From: Burkholderia sp. Ax-1719
GTDB taxonomy: Bacteria > Pseudomonadota > Gammaproteobacteria > Burkholderiales > Burkholderiaceae
NCBI RefSeq assembly: GCF_011753055.1
Contig: NZ_VWWJ01000001.1
Location: forward strand, 372,001 to 436,000
Direction: 5' to 3'
Length of the DNA stretch: 64,000 nt
Shown here: positions 25,788 through 35,299 of the stretch, one piece after another
Numbering within the stretch: position 1 is the first letter of the stretch
Layout of the letters: each line of letters starts with the position of its first letter
The notes under the pieces: generated by a model
The model's database searches: none
Seen by the model: the letters and a program-made list of their open reading frames with translations, nothing else
What the model was told of the DNA's origin: nothing
Program-made: the position numbers and the translations under genes

Positions 25788-26705
25788 TCAGATTGAATTC
25801 TTGTTGTGCGTGCGCGAATACTCGCGCGCCACCACCAGAAAGTGCTGCACCATCTCCGGCAGCGCGAGGCTGCGCCGCCACGCAATGCCGATATCGACCG
25901 TGGGCATCTCTCCCAGAATCTTGCGCACTTCCAGCCGGTCGCCGTCGAGCGACCAGGGGCGATAGAGCACGTCGGGCAGGATCGACAGACCCGCACCCGT
26001 GGCGACGAGACTGCGCACCGCCTCCACCGAAGCCGTACGCATGACCGTGTTCGGCCGCAGCCCGGCGGCGCGCCAGAAGGCCGTAGTGTTGTCCTCCAGC
26101 TCGTCGACCTTCAGCATGATCATGCCTTCGTTGGCGATCTCCTGAAGCGAGATGCTGCCCAGTCCGCGCAACGCGTGATTGGCGGGCAGCCATAAACGCC
26201 AGGCAGCCTTGATGAGCGATTCGGTTTCGATCGCCTGGCTGTTTTCCACGTTCGAGACGATCAGCACCGCGACGTCGAGTTCGCCGTTCACCAGCAGATG
26301 TTCGATGTAGTCCCGCTGATCCTCGATCACCTGCACTTCGACCTTTGGATAGACGCGTTTGTAGTGATCGAGCAGATAGGGCAGGAAATAGCCGGTCATC
26401 AGGCTCGTGACGCCCACATTCAGGCGGCCGGTCTTGGAGTCTGGCCGCGCCGATAAAGCCTGCTGCGCGTTGCGCACGGCCGCGAGAATCTGATGGGCGT
26501 GGCGCAGGAACTGATGCCCCGCGTGCGTGAGCACCATGCCGCGCGCATGGCGCACGAACAACTGCGCGCCCAGTTCGCTTTCGAGTCCCTTGATGGCTTC
26601 GGTGATGACGGACTGCGAGATGTTGAGCGTTTGCGTGGCGCCCGTGACCGACTCGGCTTCGGCCACGGCAATGAAGTAGCGCACGCTCTTGACGGAAAGG
26701 CTCAT
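25788..26705 (-). CDS. LysR-family regulator upstream of the ydc-like operon
   Basis: A 305-residue LysR regulator starting MSLSVKSVRYFIAVAEA, with HTH at about 15-60 (NISQSVITEAIKGLESELGAQLFVR) and a full effector domain (about 90-295). The ATG at 26705 starts at the usual distance from the helix-turn-helix; upstream in-frame sequence to 26768 is not supported. It lies 293 bases upstream of the ydcS-like gene on the same strand, so it may control the polyamine operon, but the gap suggests a separate promoter. Target and effector are inferred only from neighbourhood. Confidence 0.87.
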   Translation of the reverse strand: MSLSVKSVRYFIAVAEAESVTGATQTLNISQSVITEAIKGLESELGAQLFVRHARGMVLTHAGHQFLRHAHQILAAVRNAQQALSARPDSKTGRLNVGVTSLMTGYFLPYLLDHYKRVYPKVEVQVIEDQRDYIEHLLVNGELDVAVLIVSNVENSQAIETESLIKAAWRLWLPANHALRGLGSISLQEIANEGMIMLKVDELEDNTTAFWRAAGLRPNTVMRTASVEAVRSLVATGAGLSILPDVLYRPWSLDGDRLEVRKILGEMPTVDIGIAWRRSLALPEMVQHFLVVAREYSRTHNKNSI

Positions 26706-26787
26706 GCGGGGCGAACTGGCATCGGGTTTTTGGGATGGGGAAGTATAGCCCGCGGATTTCCGCGCCAATCAAAAGCCTTTCACAGGC

Positions 26788-26834
26788 TGATCGAAGTGCA
26801 ATCCGAAGTGAAATCCGAAACGCAATCCGATGCG
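26788..26834. repeat. 12-bp tandem repeat upstream of the beta-lactamase gene
   Basis: Three 12-base units of the form (C/A)AATCCGAA(G/A)(T/C)G at 26799-26810, 26811-26822 and 26823-26834, with a partial fourth before them. The array lies 85 bases upstream of the beta-lactamase start and could alter promoter spacing if copy number varies. Confidence 0.6.
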
Positions 26835-26918
26835 CAACGGTTGCGGGCTTTCACGCGCTCCGGTTTCATGTGACCATATTTGTCGATACAGCTGGCTTTC
26901 ACGCAATCAGGAACCTCC

Positions 26919-27794
26919 GTGACCCATTCGCCTACCCGTCGCAAACTGTTGATCGGCTTTCCCCTGCTGGCAGGCGCGATCGTTGCGCCCGCAGCCTTCG
27001 CGCAGAACAGCTCGCCTCTTGCCGATATCGAACGCCGCCAAGGCGGCCGGTTAGGCTTTTACGCTATCGATACCGGCACGGGCCGCACGCTCGAACATCG
27101 CGCGGGCGAGCGCTTTCTGATGTGCAGCACCTTCAAGGGCATGCTTGCCGCGCAGGTGCTCGCGCGCGTGGACGCGGGCAAGGAGCAACGCGAACGCCTC
27201 GTGCATTACACAGCGCAGGATCTCATCTTCACGTCGCCGGTGACCAAGGCCAATGTGGCGCGCGGCGCCTTGCCGGTTCATACCCTATGCCAGGCTATCG
27301 TCGAGCAAAGCGACAACACCGCCGCAATCCTGTTGATGCGCAGTGTGGGCGGCCCGGCGGCGCTCACGCAGTTCATGCGCGGGATCGGCGATAGCGTCAC
27401 CCGCTCTGACCGCTACGAACCGGATTCGAACCGCTACAGCGGCGTGCTCGATACCACCACGCCCCAGGCCATGGCGACCGCCGCGCGCGCCGTGCTGCTG
27501 GGCGACGTGCTAAGCCTGCAATCGCGCGCGCAGCTGGAGCGCTGGATGATCGATTGCAAGCCGGGGCTTAATCGCCTGCGGGCGGTCTTGCCCGCAGGCT
27601 GGCAAGCGGCCGACCGGCCTGGTACGAGCGTCGAAGAAGAGACCAACGACTACGCGCTGGTGCGCCCGCCAGGCCGCGCGCCTTTGCTGGTCGCCGCGTA
27701 TTACGACGCGCCTGGCGTGAGCATGGACGCGCGCGAAGCGGTGCTGCGCGAAGCGGGAAAAGTGTTCGTGCAATGGGCGAGCGCGTCCGTGTGA
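26919..27794 (+). CDS. class A beta-lactamase with an altered KTG motif
   Basis: A 291-residue periplasmic serine hydrolase. The GTG at 26919 is preferred over a start at 26880 because AGGA lies just before it and the protein then begins like Burkholderia PenA, with a Tat-type motif SPTRRKLL and a cleavage site near AFAQ. The active-site S-x-x-K is CSTFK (Ser70, Lys73), the SDN loop is at 131-133, and the omega-loop is RYEPDSN (Glu167, Asn171). The third motif, normally K-(T/S)-G, reads DRPGTS at 232-237, with Arg-Pro in place of Lys-Thr. TND follows as expected. Motif loss of this sort could change substrate range or reduce activity. No AmpR-like regulator is adjacent. Confidence 0.88.
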   Translation: MTHSPTRRKLLIGFPLLAGAIVAPAAFAQNSSPLADIERRQGGRLGFYAIDTGTGRTLEHRAGERFLMCSTFKGMLAAQVLARVDAGKEQRERLVHYTAQDLIFTSPVTKANVARGALPVHTLCQAIVEQSDNTAAILLMRSVGGPAALTQFMRGIGDSVTRSDRYEPDSNRYSGVLDTTTPQAMATAARAVLLGDVLSLQSRAQLERWMIDCKPGLNRLRAVLPAGWQAADRPGTSVEEETNDYALVRPPGRAPLLVAAYYDAPGVSMDAREAVLREAGKVFVQWASASV

Positions 27795-27943
27795 TGCGAT
27801 AGTGAGTTCCTCACGCCACGCGCAATGGCCAGATCGACATCCCGCGCGGTGTGTCGATCCTTATCCGCTCTTTAGGCATGCGAGGCCTTTTATCGATGGA
27901 CGCGTTGCCACGTACGTCGCTAACCCGCCTTGAGGCAGGATGC

Positions 27944-28351
27944 TCAGTCGTCGGACACCGTGGCCGCGCTCCACGGCGCGGCTCTCAGCACATCGGCCTG
28001 ATAAAAGCAGGCGAAGCGTTCGAGCTGGCGCTCGGCCTCGTCGCGATCGACGCCTTCCTGAAGCACCGCGCTGGAGAAACCGGTGCGCTCCATCTGCAGC
28101 AGTTGATCGGCGAGCACCTCGCCGGTCGCGCGCAAATCGCCCTTGAAACCCAGACGCCGCCGCACGAGCCAGGCCTGGCTGAATGCGCGGCCATCGGTGA
28201 AGGTCGGGAACTGGAGTTCCACACGCGCCGCGCCTGCGATTTCCAGAGCGTGCGCCAGCGGGTCGGCGTCATTGGCCAGAGTGAGGGTTGCGCCCTCGGG
28301 ATCGGCGGCGTGTTCGTGTGCGCTCACGAGGCGAATGCGTTGCTTCTTCAT
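27944..28351 (-). CDS. DUF934 protein paired with sulfite reductase
   Basis: A 135-residue cytoplasmic protein of the DUF934 family, recognised by DPLAHALEIAGAARVELQFP followed by FTDGRAFSQAWLVRRRLGF and GEVLADQLLQMERTGFSSAVLQEG. This family is regularly encoded directly after CysI-like hemoprotein genes in proteobacteria; a role in assimilatory sulfite reduction is assumed from linkage, and the biochemical function is unknown to me. Its ATG overlaps the stop of the reductase gene (ATGA). Confidence 0.88.
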   Translation of the reverse strand: MKKQRIRLVSAHEHAADPEGATLTLANDADPLAHALEIAGAARVELQFPTFTDGRAFSQAWLVRRRLGFKGDLRATGEVLADQLLQMERTGFSSAVLQEGVDRDEAERQLERFACFYQADVLRAAPWSAATVSDD

Positions 28352-30138
28352 GCCGTGGCCTCCGCGCTTGCGCGCACGCTGTCCGCTGCCGCCTTGAACG
28401 GGTCGAGCCCCACGCGCCGCACGGTTTCGATAAAGGTCTCATGACGCGCGCCACTGCGCTCCCGTAGCGCGAGATAGCGCGCGATCAGCGCTTCGACGGC
28501 GTCGCACACTTCATGCGCGGCAAACGACGGCCCGATCACCTTGCCGGGCCGCGCCTCGCCGCTGCGCGCGGAACCGTCTGCGCCGCCCAGCGTGATCTGA
28601 TACCACTCCGCGCCATCCTTATCGACGCCCAGAATGCCGATGTGGCCACTGTGATGATGACCGCAGGAGTTGATGCAGCCGCTGATGTGCAGATCGATCT
28701 CGCCGATGTCGTTAAGTTCATCGAGATCCTGGTAGCGTTCCATGATGCGCTGCGCGATGGGCAGCGAACGCGCGTTGGCGAGCGCGCAGAAGTCGCCGCC
28801 GGGACAGGAGATCATGTCGGTGAGCAGGTGCACGTTGGCGCTGGCGAGCTGGGCGGCCACGGCGGCTTGCCAGAGCGGTAGCAGATCGTCGGCGTGGACC
28901 CACGGCAGCACGATGTTCTGGGTGTGCGTGACGCGCGCTTCGCCCGCCGAAAAGCGCTCCGCGAGATCGGCGACGCGTTCAAGCTGTTCGGCGGACGCAT
29001 CGCCGGGCGCCTGCAGCAGACGCTTGAATGAGAGGGTCACGATACGCAGCGCTGGCTCGCGATGAAGCGCGACATTGCGCTCAAGCCAGCGCGCGAATTG
29101 CGGCTGGCGGGCGGCCTGAGCGTCGCGGGCGGCAGTCGCGGCAGGGTTCGCGGCGCGCTGCGCAAAAGCCTGCGCAGGCACCTGAAAACAAGCGCTCACG
29201 CGTTCCAGTTCGGTTTCGGGCAGCGTATGCGGCCCGCCGTCGCATTCGACGATCTGGCGGAATTCTTCTTCGACTTCATCGATGAAGCGCTGTCCCTCGG
29301 TTTTCACGAGAATCTTGATGCGCGCCTTGTACTTGTTGTCGCGGCGGCCAAACTGGTTGTACACGCGCACCACGGCTTCGATGTAATTCATGATCTGGCG
29401 CCACGGCAGGAATTCGCGCAGCACCACGCCGATCAACGGCGTACGCCCCATGCCGCCGCCCACCGCGACGCGAAAGCCCAGTTCGTCCTGCTCGTTGCGC
29501 ACGAGACGCAGGCCGACGTCATGCCAGTCGGTGGCCGCGCGGTCTTCGGCAGCGCCGCTGATGGCGATCTTGAACTTACGCGGCAGGTAAGCGAATTCGG
29601 GGTGCAGCGTGGTCCACTGGCGCATGATTTCCGCGAAGGGGCGCGGATCGGCAATTTCGTCGGGCGCAACGCCTGCGCGCTCGTCGCAGGAGATATTGCG
29701 GATGCAATTGCCGCTGGTCTGGATGCCGTGCATATCGACGGTGGCGAGCAGGTCCATCACGTCGGCGGCCTTCTCCAGCGCAATCCAGTTGAACTGTACG
29801 TTAGTGCGCGTCGTGAAGTGCGCGTGATGGGTGGGCAGATGGCGCGTGCCAAGTTTGCGTTGCGCGTCGAGCGCGCTGCGATAGACATCCTCGTGCGGCG
29901 CGTCGTATTCCCGCGCGATGCGCGCAAGCACGCGCATTTGTGCGCTCGACAGTTCGCCATAGGGGACCGCGACGCGCAGCATGGGCGCGTGGCGCTGTAC
30001 ATACCAGCCGTTTTGCAGGCGCAGGGGGCGGAAGGCTTCTTCGCTGAGCGTGCCGCGCTGCCAGCGCCCGATCTGGTCGCGGAATTGCGCGGCGCGGTTC
30101 GCGACGAAGGCTTTGTCGAATTCGTTGTAGCGATACAT
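28348..30138 (-). CDS. sulfite/nitrite reductase hemoprotein (CysI-like)
   Basis: A 596-residue reductase with the twofold ferredoxin-like/NiR-SiR repeat. The N-terminal half contains TRTNVQFNWIALEKAADVMDLL and TSGNCIRNISCDERAG. The C-terminal half contains LTDMISCPGGDFCALANARS and GCINSCGHHHSGHIGILGVDK, supplying the four cysteines (two CxxxxxC/CxxxC pairs) for the 4Fe-4S cluster and siroheme. The start at 30138 (MYRYNEFDKAF) matches the family; more upstream in-frame sequence does not. It is followed by DUF934 with overlapping codons. No cysH, cysD or cysN is present here, so only the final reduction step of sulfur assimilation is encoded. Confidence 0.9.
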   Translation of the reverse strand: MYRYNEFDKAFVANRAAQFRDQIGRWQRGTLSEEAFRPLRLQNGWYVQRHAPMLRVAVPYGELSSAQMRVLARIAREYDAPHEDVYRSALDAQRKLGTRHLPTHHAHFTTRTNVQFNWIALEKAADVMDLLATVDMHGIQTSGNCIRNISCDERAGVAPDEIADPRPFAEIMRQWTTLHPEFAYLPRKFKIAISGAAEDRAATDWHDVGLRLVRNEQDELGFRVAVGGGMGRTPLIGVVLREFLPWRQIMNYIEAVVRVYNQFGRRDNKYKARIKILVKTEGQRFIDEVEEEFRQIVECDGGPHTLPETELERVSACFQVPAQAFAQRAANPAATAARDAQAARQPQFARWLERNVALHREPALRIVTLSFKRLLQAPGDASAEQLERVADLAERFSAGEARVTHTQNIVLPWVHADDLLPLWQAAVAAQLASANVHLLTDMISCPGGDFCALANARSLPIAQRIMERYQDLDELNDIGEIDLHISGCINSCGHHHSGHIGILGVDKDGAEWYQITLGGADGSARSGEARPGKVIGPSFAAHEVCDAVEALIARYLALRERSGARHETFIETVRRVGLDPFKAAADSVRASAEATA

Positions 30139-30357
30139 GGTGACTACCGGGAAGCTGCCAGAAAGCCGCGGAGAAGGCGGGATCGCCAACGGTATCGCGG
30201 CAGGCAGGGCGTTCCAAGCAGCAGTTGATGCGAAAACGGGCGCAGCAGCGCGATTTTTTGCGGCGCTTGAGGGATTCTTGATGTGTTTGGGTTCACGCAG
30301 AAGGTTCGATCGGCGATATCTTCAACGCACAAACCAGAACATTGCCACGGAGACGCC

Positions 30358-31542
30358 ATGCAGCCAGATCGCCACCAACGGTACGATCGGTATTATCGGG
30401 AAGAGGATTGCTCGCTCGTCGATTTCATTGAGGTCGTAGAGTGCCATCGCGACGTAGTGCGCACCCCGCACGCGCAGAGCGTCCATGAGCATGTACCGTT
30501 CTACGATTGCTCGGCCCTTAGTCGCACGCTCGAAGATCCTCTGAGCCGCATGGGCCTGCAGCAGGAATGGGCCGACGTGCTGGAGCAGGGCGCGGGTGTG
30601 TTCGTGCTCAAGCGCGCTTACGCCGACACCGCAACGATCGATGCCGCGACCGCTGTGTTCGAAGCCATCATCCACGACGAGCGCGCGGCAGGCAGCGCAG
30701 CCGCCGATCACTTCGCGAAAGCAGGCGCGAACGACCGCATCTGGAACGCACAGCAAAAGCTCTGTCTGCGCGCGCCCGAGGTGTTCGCGCGCTATTACGC
30801 CAATCCCCTGCTGGTGGCCGCATCCGAAGCGTGGCTAGGGCCGTGTTATCAGATGACGGCACAGGTCAATGTCGTGCGGCCGGGTGGCGCGGCGCAGCAG
30901 GCGCATCGCGACTATCACCTGGGTTTTCAGACGGTCGAGCAGGCGCAGCGCTATCCCGCGCAGGTGCATGCAATGTCGCCGTTTCTGACGCTGCAGGGCG
31001 CGGTGGCGCATAGCGACATGCCCATCGAAAGCGGGCCGACCAAACTGCTGCCGTTTTCGCAGCGCTACGCACCGGGTTATCTGGCATGGCGGCGGCAGGA
31101 CTTTCGTGATTATTTCGAATCGCACCAGCGGCAATTGCCGCTGGAAAAGGGCGATGTGATTTTCTTCAATCCCGCGCTGTTTCATGCTGCCGGCGAGAAT
31201 CGCACCGCGAACGTGCAGCGCATGGCGAATCTGCTGCAGGTTTCATCGGCCTATGGACGGGCGATGGAATCGCTCGACCGCGTGACGATGTGCGAAGCGC
31301 TCTATCCCGTGCTGCTTGAACGGATTGCGCGCGATGCTTTGACGGAAGCTCAGACCGATGCCGTGATTGCCTCGTGTGCGGAGGGTTATCCGTTTCCCAC
31401 CAATCTCGACAGCGATCCGCCGCTAGGCGGCCTGGCGCCGGAAAGCCAGCAGGTGCTATTCAGGCGCGCCCTGCAGGAGGCATGGCCGACGAAGGATTTC
31501 GTCGCGGCGATTCGCGCACAGGACGGACGACGCCTGGCCTGA
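30358..31542 (+). CDS. phytanoyl-CoA dioxygenase (PhyH) family protein
   Basis: A 394-residue protein with the Fe(II)/2-oxoglutarate-dependent oxygenase fold. The proximal iron ligands are in QQAHRDYHLGFQ (H-x-D) and the distal His probably in GDVIFFNPALFHAAGENRT, followed by an Arg suitable for 2-oxoglutarate binding. The ATG at 30358 is chosen over a further upstream one because GGAG lies 6 bases before it. It is divergent from the sulfite reductase and followed by a MarR regulator. The substrate is unknown. Confidence 0.8.
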   Translation: MQPDRHQRYDRYYREEDCSLVDFIEVVECHRDVVRTPHAQSVHEHVPFYDCSALSRTLEDPLSRMGLQQEWADVLEQGAGVFVLKRAYADTATIDAATAVFEAIIHDERAAGSAAADHFAKAGANDRIWNAQQKLCLRAPEVFARYYANPLLVAASEAWLGPCYQMTAQVNVVRPGGAAQQAHRDYHLGFQTVEQAQRYPAQVHAMSPFLTLQGAVAHSDMPIESGPTKLLPFSQRYAPGYLAWRRQDFRDYFESHQRQLPLEKGDVIFFNPALFHAAGENRTANVQRMANLLQVSSAYGRAMESLDRVTMCEALYPVLLERIARDALTEAQTDAVIASCAEGYPFPTNLDSDPPLGGLAPESQQVLFRRALQEAWPTKDFVAAIRAQDGRRLA

Positions 31543-31547
31543 AATAC

Positions 31548-31577
31548 ATACAGCTTATATGTACAGTTTAGCTGTAT
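31548..31577. promoter_or_regulatory. MarR-type palindromic operator
   Basis: Perfect 8-base inverted repeat ATACAGCT (31548-31555) / AGCTGTAT (31570-31577), with an inner dyad TACAG-N5-CTGTA (31562-31576). It lies 18-48 bases before the MarR start codon in a short AT-rich stretch that also provides a -10-like TATATATGCTAT. Autoregulation by the MarR protein is inferred. Confidence 0.65.
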
Positions 31578-31595
31578 ATATGCTATGGTTCGGGC

Positions 31596-32045
31596 ATGAC
31601 TCGTCCATTGTCCTCCGACCCCGTCGATCTTGCCGCGCTCGCCGGTGAACTGCGCGTGAGCGTCGGCAAACTGCTGCGCCGCGTGCGCGAGCATTCCCAA
31701 TCCGATGACCTGAGTGCCGCGCAAAAATCCGTGCTCCTGCAACTGGAGCGCGGCGGCCCGGCCACGGTGTCCGCATTGGCGCGCGCGGAGGGCGTGAAGC
31801 CGCAATCGATGCGCATCACCGTTGCAGCCCTTGAAGCGCAAGGCGCAGTCAAAGGCAAAGCCGATCCCAACGACGGTCGCCAGACGCTTATCGACGTGAC
31901 GCCGAAATTCCGCAAGGCATTGCAGGCCAGTCGCGCGGCCAAGGAAGACTGGCTCGTGCGCGCGCTGCAGGCGCAGCTTTCCGTGCGCGAACAGGCGCAA
32001 CTCGCCGCTACGGTCGGACTGCTGCAACGCCTGGCCGACTTCTGA
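31596..32045 (+). CDS. MarR-family transcriptional regulator
   Basis: A 149-residue winged-helix repressor. Helices about 15-60 form the dimer region, and the DNA-binding part reads GPATVSALARAEGVKPQSMRITVAALEAQGAVKGKADPNDGRQTLIDVT, including the DxR wing motif (DPNDGRQ). It lies 53 bases after the PhyH-like gene, preceded by its own palindromic operator, and 36 bases before a small membrane-protein gene that is its likely target. Confidence 0.88.
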   Translation: MTRPLSSDPVDLAALAGELRVSVGKLLRRVREHSQSDDLSAAQKSVLLQLERGGPATVSALARAEGVKPQSMRITVAALEAQGAVKGKADPNDGRQTLIDVTPKFRKALQASRAAKEDWLVRALQAQLSVREQAQLAATVGLLQRLADF

Positions 32046-32081
32046 TCCCAGTTTCGTGTTTCGATAAAAGGAGCGTCTGCG

Positions 32082-32411
32082 ATGCCCTGGTTGCATGCTG
32101 TTGCGCATTTCTTCGGAGGCGCGTTGCTCACCAATGCCGTGCCGCATTTCGTGCGCGGCGTGTCGGGAGCGCCGTTCCAGAGTCCGTTTGCAAAGCCGCC
32201 TGGTAAAGGGCTCTCGTCGTCCACGGTCAATGTGGTGTGGGGATTCGTCAATCTGGTGTTTGCGTGGCTGCTGCTGTGTCATGTCGGCGATTTTGCCTTC
32301 AAGGCGACGCATGACGTGTTGCCTTTCGGGATCGGCATGCTGGGAATGGGGCTGTTCATGGCGCGGCATTTCGGCGGCCTGCACGGCGGGAATTCACCCG
32401 AAAAAACCTGA
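32082..32411 (+). CDS. small membrane protein downstream of MarR
   Basis: A 109-residue protein with about three hydrophobic segments (residues 4-24, 47-70, 80-100), starting MPWLHAVAHFFGGALLTNAVPHF. AAAGGAG lies about 8 bases before the ATG. The close spacing to the MarR gene suggests co-transcription. The family is not recognised by name; small proteins of this sort next to MarR regulators are common in Burkholderiaceae. Function unknown. Confidence 0.75.
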   Translation: MPWLHAVAHFFGGALLTNAVPHFVRGVSGAPFQSPFAKPPGKGLSSSTVNVVWGFVNLVFAWLLLCHVGDFAFKATHDVLPFGIGMLGMGLFMARHFGGLHGGNSPEKT

Positions 32412-32579
32412 TTTCAAGGCGCTCTCGAATCGTGCTGGCGAAGTGAGCAATCGTCGGACGAAATCGATCCCTGCATGCTTTTACCTCTTCTTCACGTCCG
32501 GGAACGGTTTTCGCTCCCGAGGTTAAGCTGCCGTATCGGCGGAACTTGACCGGACATCCGTGACGACAGGTGAATACAG

Positions 32580-33635
32580 GTGGATAGTGCTTCCGATCTC
32601 ATCATCGCCCGTCCCGAGGGCCTCTATTGCCCGCCTGGCGGGTTTTATATCGATCCGTGGCGGCCGGTCGAGCGCGCCGTCATCACTCACGCGCATGCCG
32701 ATCACGCGCGCTTCGGCCATACCCGCTATCTGACCGCGCAGGCGGGACTGGGCGTGCTGCTTTCACGCCTGCCAGGCATCGATGTGCAGGGGCTGCCCTA
32801 CGGCGAAGCGATCGATATCCAGGGCGTGCGCGTGTCGCTCCATCCGGCCGGACATGTGCTCGGTTCGTCGCAGGTGCGGGTCGAACACGGCGGGCGCGTA
32901 TGGGTGGCGTCCGGCGATTACAAGGTCGAGCCCGATCCTACCTGTGCGCCGTTCGAGCCGGTGCGCTGCGATACCTTCATCACCGAATCCACGTTCGGAC
33001 TGCCAATCTATCGCTGGGAGCCGTCGCAGACCATCTTCGACGGCATCGATGCCTGGTGGCAGCACAACGCCGCCGAAGGCCGCGCTTCGGTGCTGTTCTG
33101 CTACGCGTTCGGCAAGGCGCAGCGCGTGCTGGCGGGCGTGAATCGCGGCATCGGTCCGATCTTTTGCCACGGCGCGGTTGAGCCGTTGAATCGCGCCTAT
33201 CGCGACGCCGGCGTGGATCTGCCGCCAACGCGGCTCGTGAGCGACGTTCCCACGCGGGAGAAGGGCGCATTCAGCCAGGCACTCGTGATTGCGCCGCCGT
33301 CCGCGCAAGGCAGTGCGTGGATGCGCCGCTTTGGCGACTATAGCGACGCATTCGCTTCGGGCTGGATGCGGTTGCGCGGCACGCGGCGCAGACGCGGCGT
33401 GGATCGCGGCTTCGTGTTATCGGATCACGCGGATTGGCCGGGGCTGCAATACGCGATTGGCGCGAGCGGTGCGCAGCGGGTCATCGTCACGCATGGGCAG
33501 ATCGAGCCGATGGTGCGATGGCTCACGGAGCAAGGTCTGGATGCTGGCGCCTTCTCGACCGAATATGGCGATGAAGCCGTCGAAGCCGATGCCGATGCCG
33601 CGCAGGCCGCGAGCACGCCGGAAGCCGCGCAATGA
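32580..33635 (+). CDS. ligase-associated MBL-fold DNA exonuclease
   Basis: A 351-residue metallo-beta-lactamase/beta-CASP-type nuclease. The metal site HAHADHARFGH lies at about 37-47; GHVLGSSQVRVEHGGRVWVASGDYK is typical of the SNM1/CPSF-like exonucleases and SDHADWPGL supplies a further ligand. Such enzymes accompany a bacterial ATP-dependent ligase and process 3' ends during repair. The start is a GTG at 32580. It is the first gene of a four-gene cassette; its stop overlaps the ligase ATG (ATGA). Confidence 0.9.
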   Translation: MDSASDLIIARPEGLYCPPGGFYIDPWRPVERAVITHAHADHARFGHTRYLTAQAGLGVLLSRLPGIDVQGLPYGEAIDIQGVRVSLHPAGHVLGSSQVRVEHGGRVWVASGDYKVEPDPTCAPFEPVRCDTFITESTFGLPIYRWEPSQTIFDGIDAWWQHNAAEGRASVLFCYAFGKAQRVLAGVNRGIGPIFCHGAVEPLNRAYRDAGVDLPPTRLVSDVPTREKGAFSQALVIAPPSAQGSAWMRRFGDYSDAFASGWMRLRGTRRRRGVDRGFVLSDHADWPGLQYAIGASGAQRVIVTHGQIEPMVRWLTEQGLDAGAFSTEYGDEAVEADADAAQAASTPEAAQ

Positions 33636-35299
33636 AACGCTTCGCCGCGCTCTACACCGCACTGGACGCCACCACGTCCACCAACGACAAGCTGGAAGCG
33701 CTGATCGCCTATTTCTCGAGCGCACAACCCGAAGACGCCGCATGGGCCGCGTATTTTCTGGCGGGCGGCAAGCCGCGTCAGTCCGTGCCGACGCGTGTGC
33801 TGGTCGAATGCGCGCGTGAGCGCGCCGGTCTGCCGCCGTGGCTTTTCGAAGAGTCGTATCAGGCCGTAGGCGATCTGGCCGAAACCATTGCGCACGTGCT
33901 GCCGCCTGCCACGCGCGAAACGGCGCTGGGCCTCGCGCAGTGGATCGAGGAGCGTGTGCTGACGCTGCGCGGCATCGACGCGATTGCGTTGCGTGAGCGT
34001 CTGGCTGGCTACTGGGACGAGTTGAACTGGGGCGAGCGCTTCCTGCTGACCAAATTGATCGGCGGTGGCTTTCGCGTGGGCGTATCGCGGCAACTGGTGG
34101 TGCGCGCGCTCGCGCGGGTGGCGGGGGTGGATCACAAGCGCATCGCGCAGCGCATGGTCGGCTGGACGGATTCGCGCCAGACACCCAGCGCCGCGCGCTA
34201 CCTGCGGCTGATCGCGCCCACCGCCGAAGGTGACGATGTCGATACGCCGCATGAAAGCGATATCGGCCTGCCGTATCCGTTCTTTCTCGCGCATCCGTTG
34301 CAGGCCGATCCTGCGACGCTGGGCGCGGTGTCGGACTGGATCGTCGAGTGGAAATGGGATGGCATTCGTGCGCAACTGGTCAAGCGCGCGGGCCGGGTCT
34401 GGATCTGGTCGCGCGGCGAGGATCTCGTGACCGAGCGCTTTCCCGAACTCGTGGCGCTAGGCGAGGCCTTGCCCGACGGCACGGTGATCGACGGCGAGAT
34501 TCTCGCGTGGGAGCCCGATGCGTTGGCGCCGCTGCCGTTTGCGCGCCTGCAGCCGCGCATCGCGCGCAAATCGCTGACGAAGAAGGTGCTCAGCGAATCG
34601 CCGGCGGCGCTGCTTGCCTATGATCTGCTCGAATCGCAGGGGCAGGACTTACGCACCGGGCCGCTAGCGCAAAGGCGTGTGCGGCTTGATGCGCTGGCGC
34701 AGTCGCTGGCGACGTCGAGCGCGCCGGACTTGTTGCGCGTATCGCCGCTCGTGAGCGCGAACAACTGGGACGAACTGGCTACGTTGCGCGAGCAAAGCCG
34801 TTCGCGCGGCGTCGAAGGGCTGATGCTGAAGGAGCGCGCGTCGATGTACGGCGTGGGGCGCACCAAGGAGGCGGGGACGTGGTGGAAGTGGAAGATCGAC
34901 CCGTATTCCATCGACGCGGTGCTGTTGTATGCCCAGCGCGGCCACGGGCGGCGCGCGAGCCTCTACACGGATTTCACCTTCGCGGTCTGGGACGAAGCCG
35001 ATGGCGTGCGTACGCTGGTGCCGTTCGCCAAGGCTTATTCCGGTCTCACCGACGAAGAAATGCGCAAGGTCGACGCCGTCGTGCGCAAGACGACCATCGA
35101 AAAGTTTGGCCCCGTTCGCAGCGTGACGCCGACGCTCGTGTTCGAGATTGGCTTCGAGGGGATCCAGGCGAGTCCGCGCCATAAGTCGGGCATTGCGGTG
35201 CGTTTTCCGCGCATGCTGCGCTGGCGCACGGACAAGTCGATCGAAGACGCTGACACGCTCGCCATGCTCAAGGGCTTTCTCGACGAGGCCCAGACATGA
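33632..35299 (+). CDS. ATP-dependent DNA ligase of the repair cassette
   Basis: A 555-residue ligase. An N-terminal DNA-binding helical domain (about 1-190) is followed by the nucleotidyltransferase core with motif [12 protein letters not shown] (Lys near 239, the adenylated residue), motif [17 protein letters not shown], motif [12 protein letters not shown] and motif [20 protein letters not shown], then an OB-fold (about 430-550). It seals nicks in DNA using ATP. This type is distinct from NAD-dependent LigA and from the NHEJ LigD; no Ku gene is in the window. Its start and stop overlap both neighbours by 4 bases. Confidence 0.92.
   Translation: MKRFAALYTALDATTSTNDKLEALIAYFSSAQPEDAAWAAYFLAGGKPRQSVPTRVLVECARERAGLPPWLFEESYQAVGDLAETIAHVLPPATRETALGLAQWIEERVLTLRGIDAIALRERLAGYWDELNWGERFLLTKLIGGGFRVGVSRQLVVRALARVAGVDHKRIAQRMVGWTDSRQTPSAARYLRLIAPTAEGDDVDTPHESDIGLPYPFFLAHPLQADPATLGAVSDWIVEWKWDGIRAQLVKRAGRVWIWSRGEDLVTERFPELVALGEALPDGTVIDGEILAWEPDALAPLPFARLQPRIARKSLTKKVLSESPAALLAYDLLESQGQDLRTGPLAQRRVRLDALAQSLATSSAPDLLRVSPLVSANNWDELATLREQSRSRGVEGLMLKERASMYGVGRTKEAGTWWKWKIDPYSIDAVLLYAQRGHGRRASLYTDFTFAVWDEADGVRTLVPFAKAYSGLTDEEMRKVDAVVRKTTIEKFGPVRSVTPTLVFEIGFEGIQASPRHKSGIAVRFPRMLRWRTDKSIEDADTLAMLKGFLDEAQT

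Noticed and set aside
28966..30228. Plus-strand frame opposite the sulfite reductase gene
   Set aside because: It lies opposite a gene with full family motifs; such shadow frames are common in GC-rich DNA.
31386..32384. 332-codon minus-strand frame opposite MarR and the small membrane protein
   Set aside because: It is the mirror of two well-supported plus-strand genes and covers the MarR operator; its predicted protein is Arg/His/Gln-rich without a domain.
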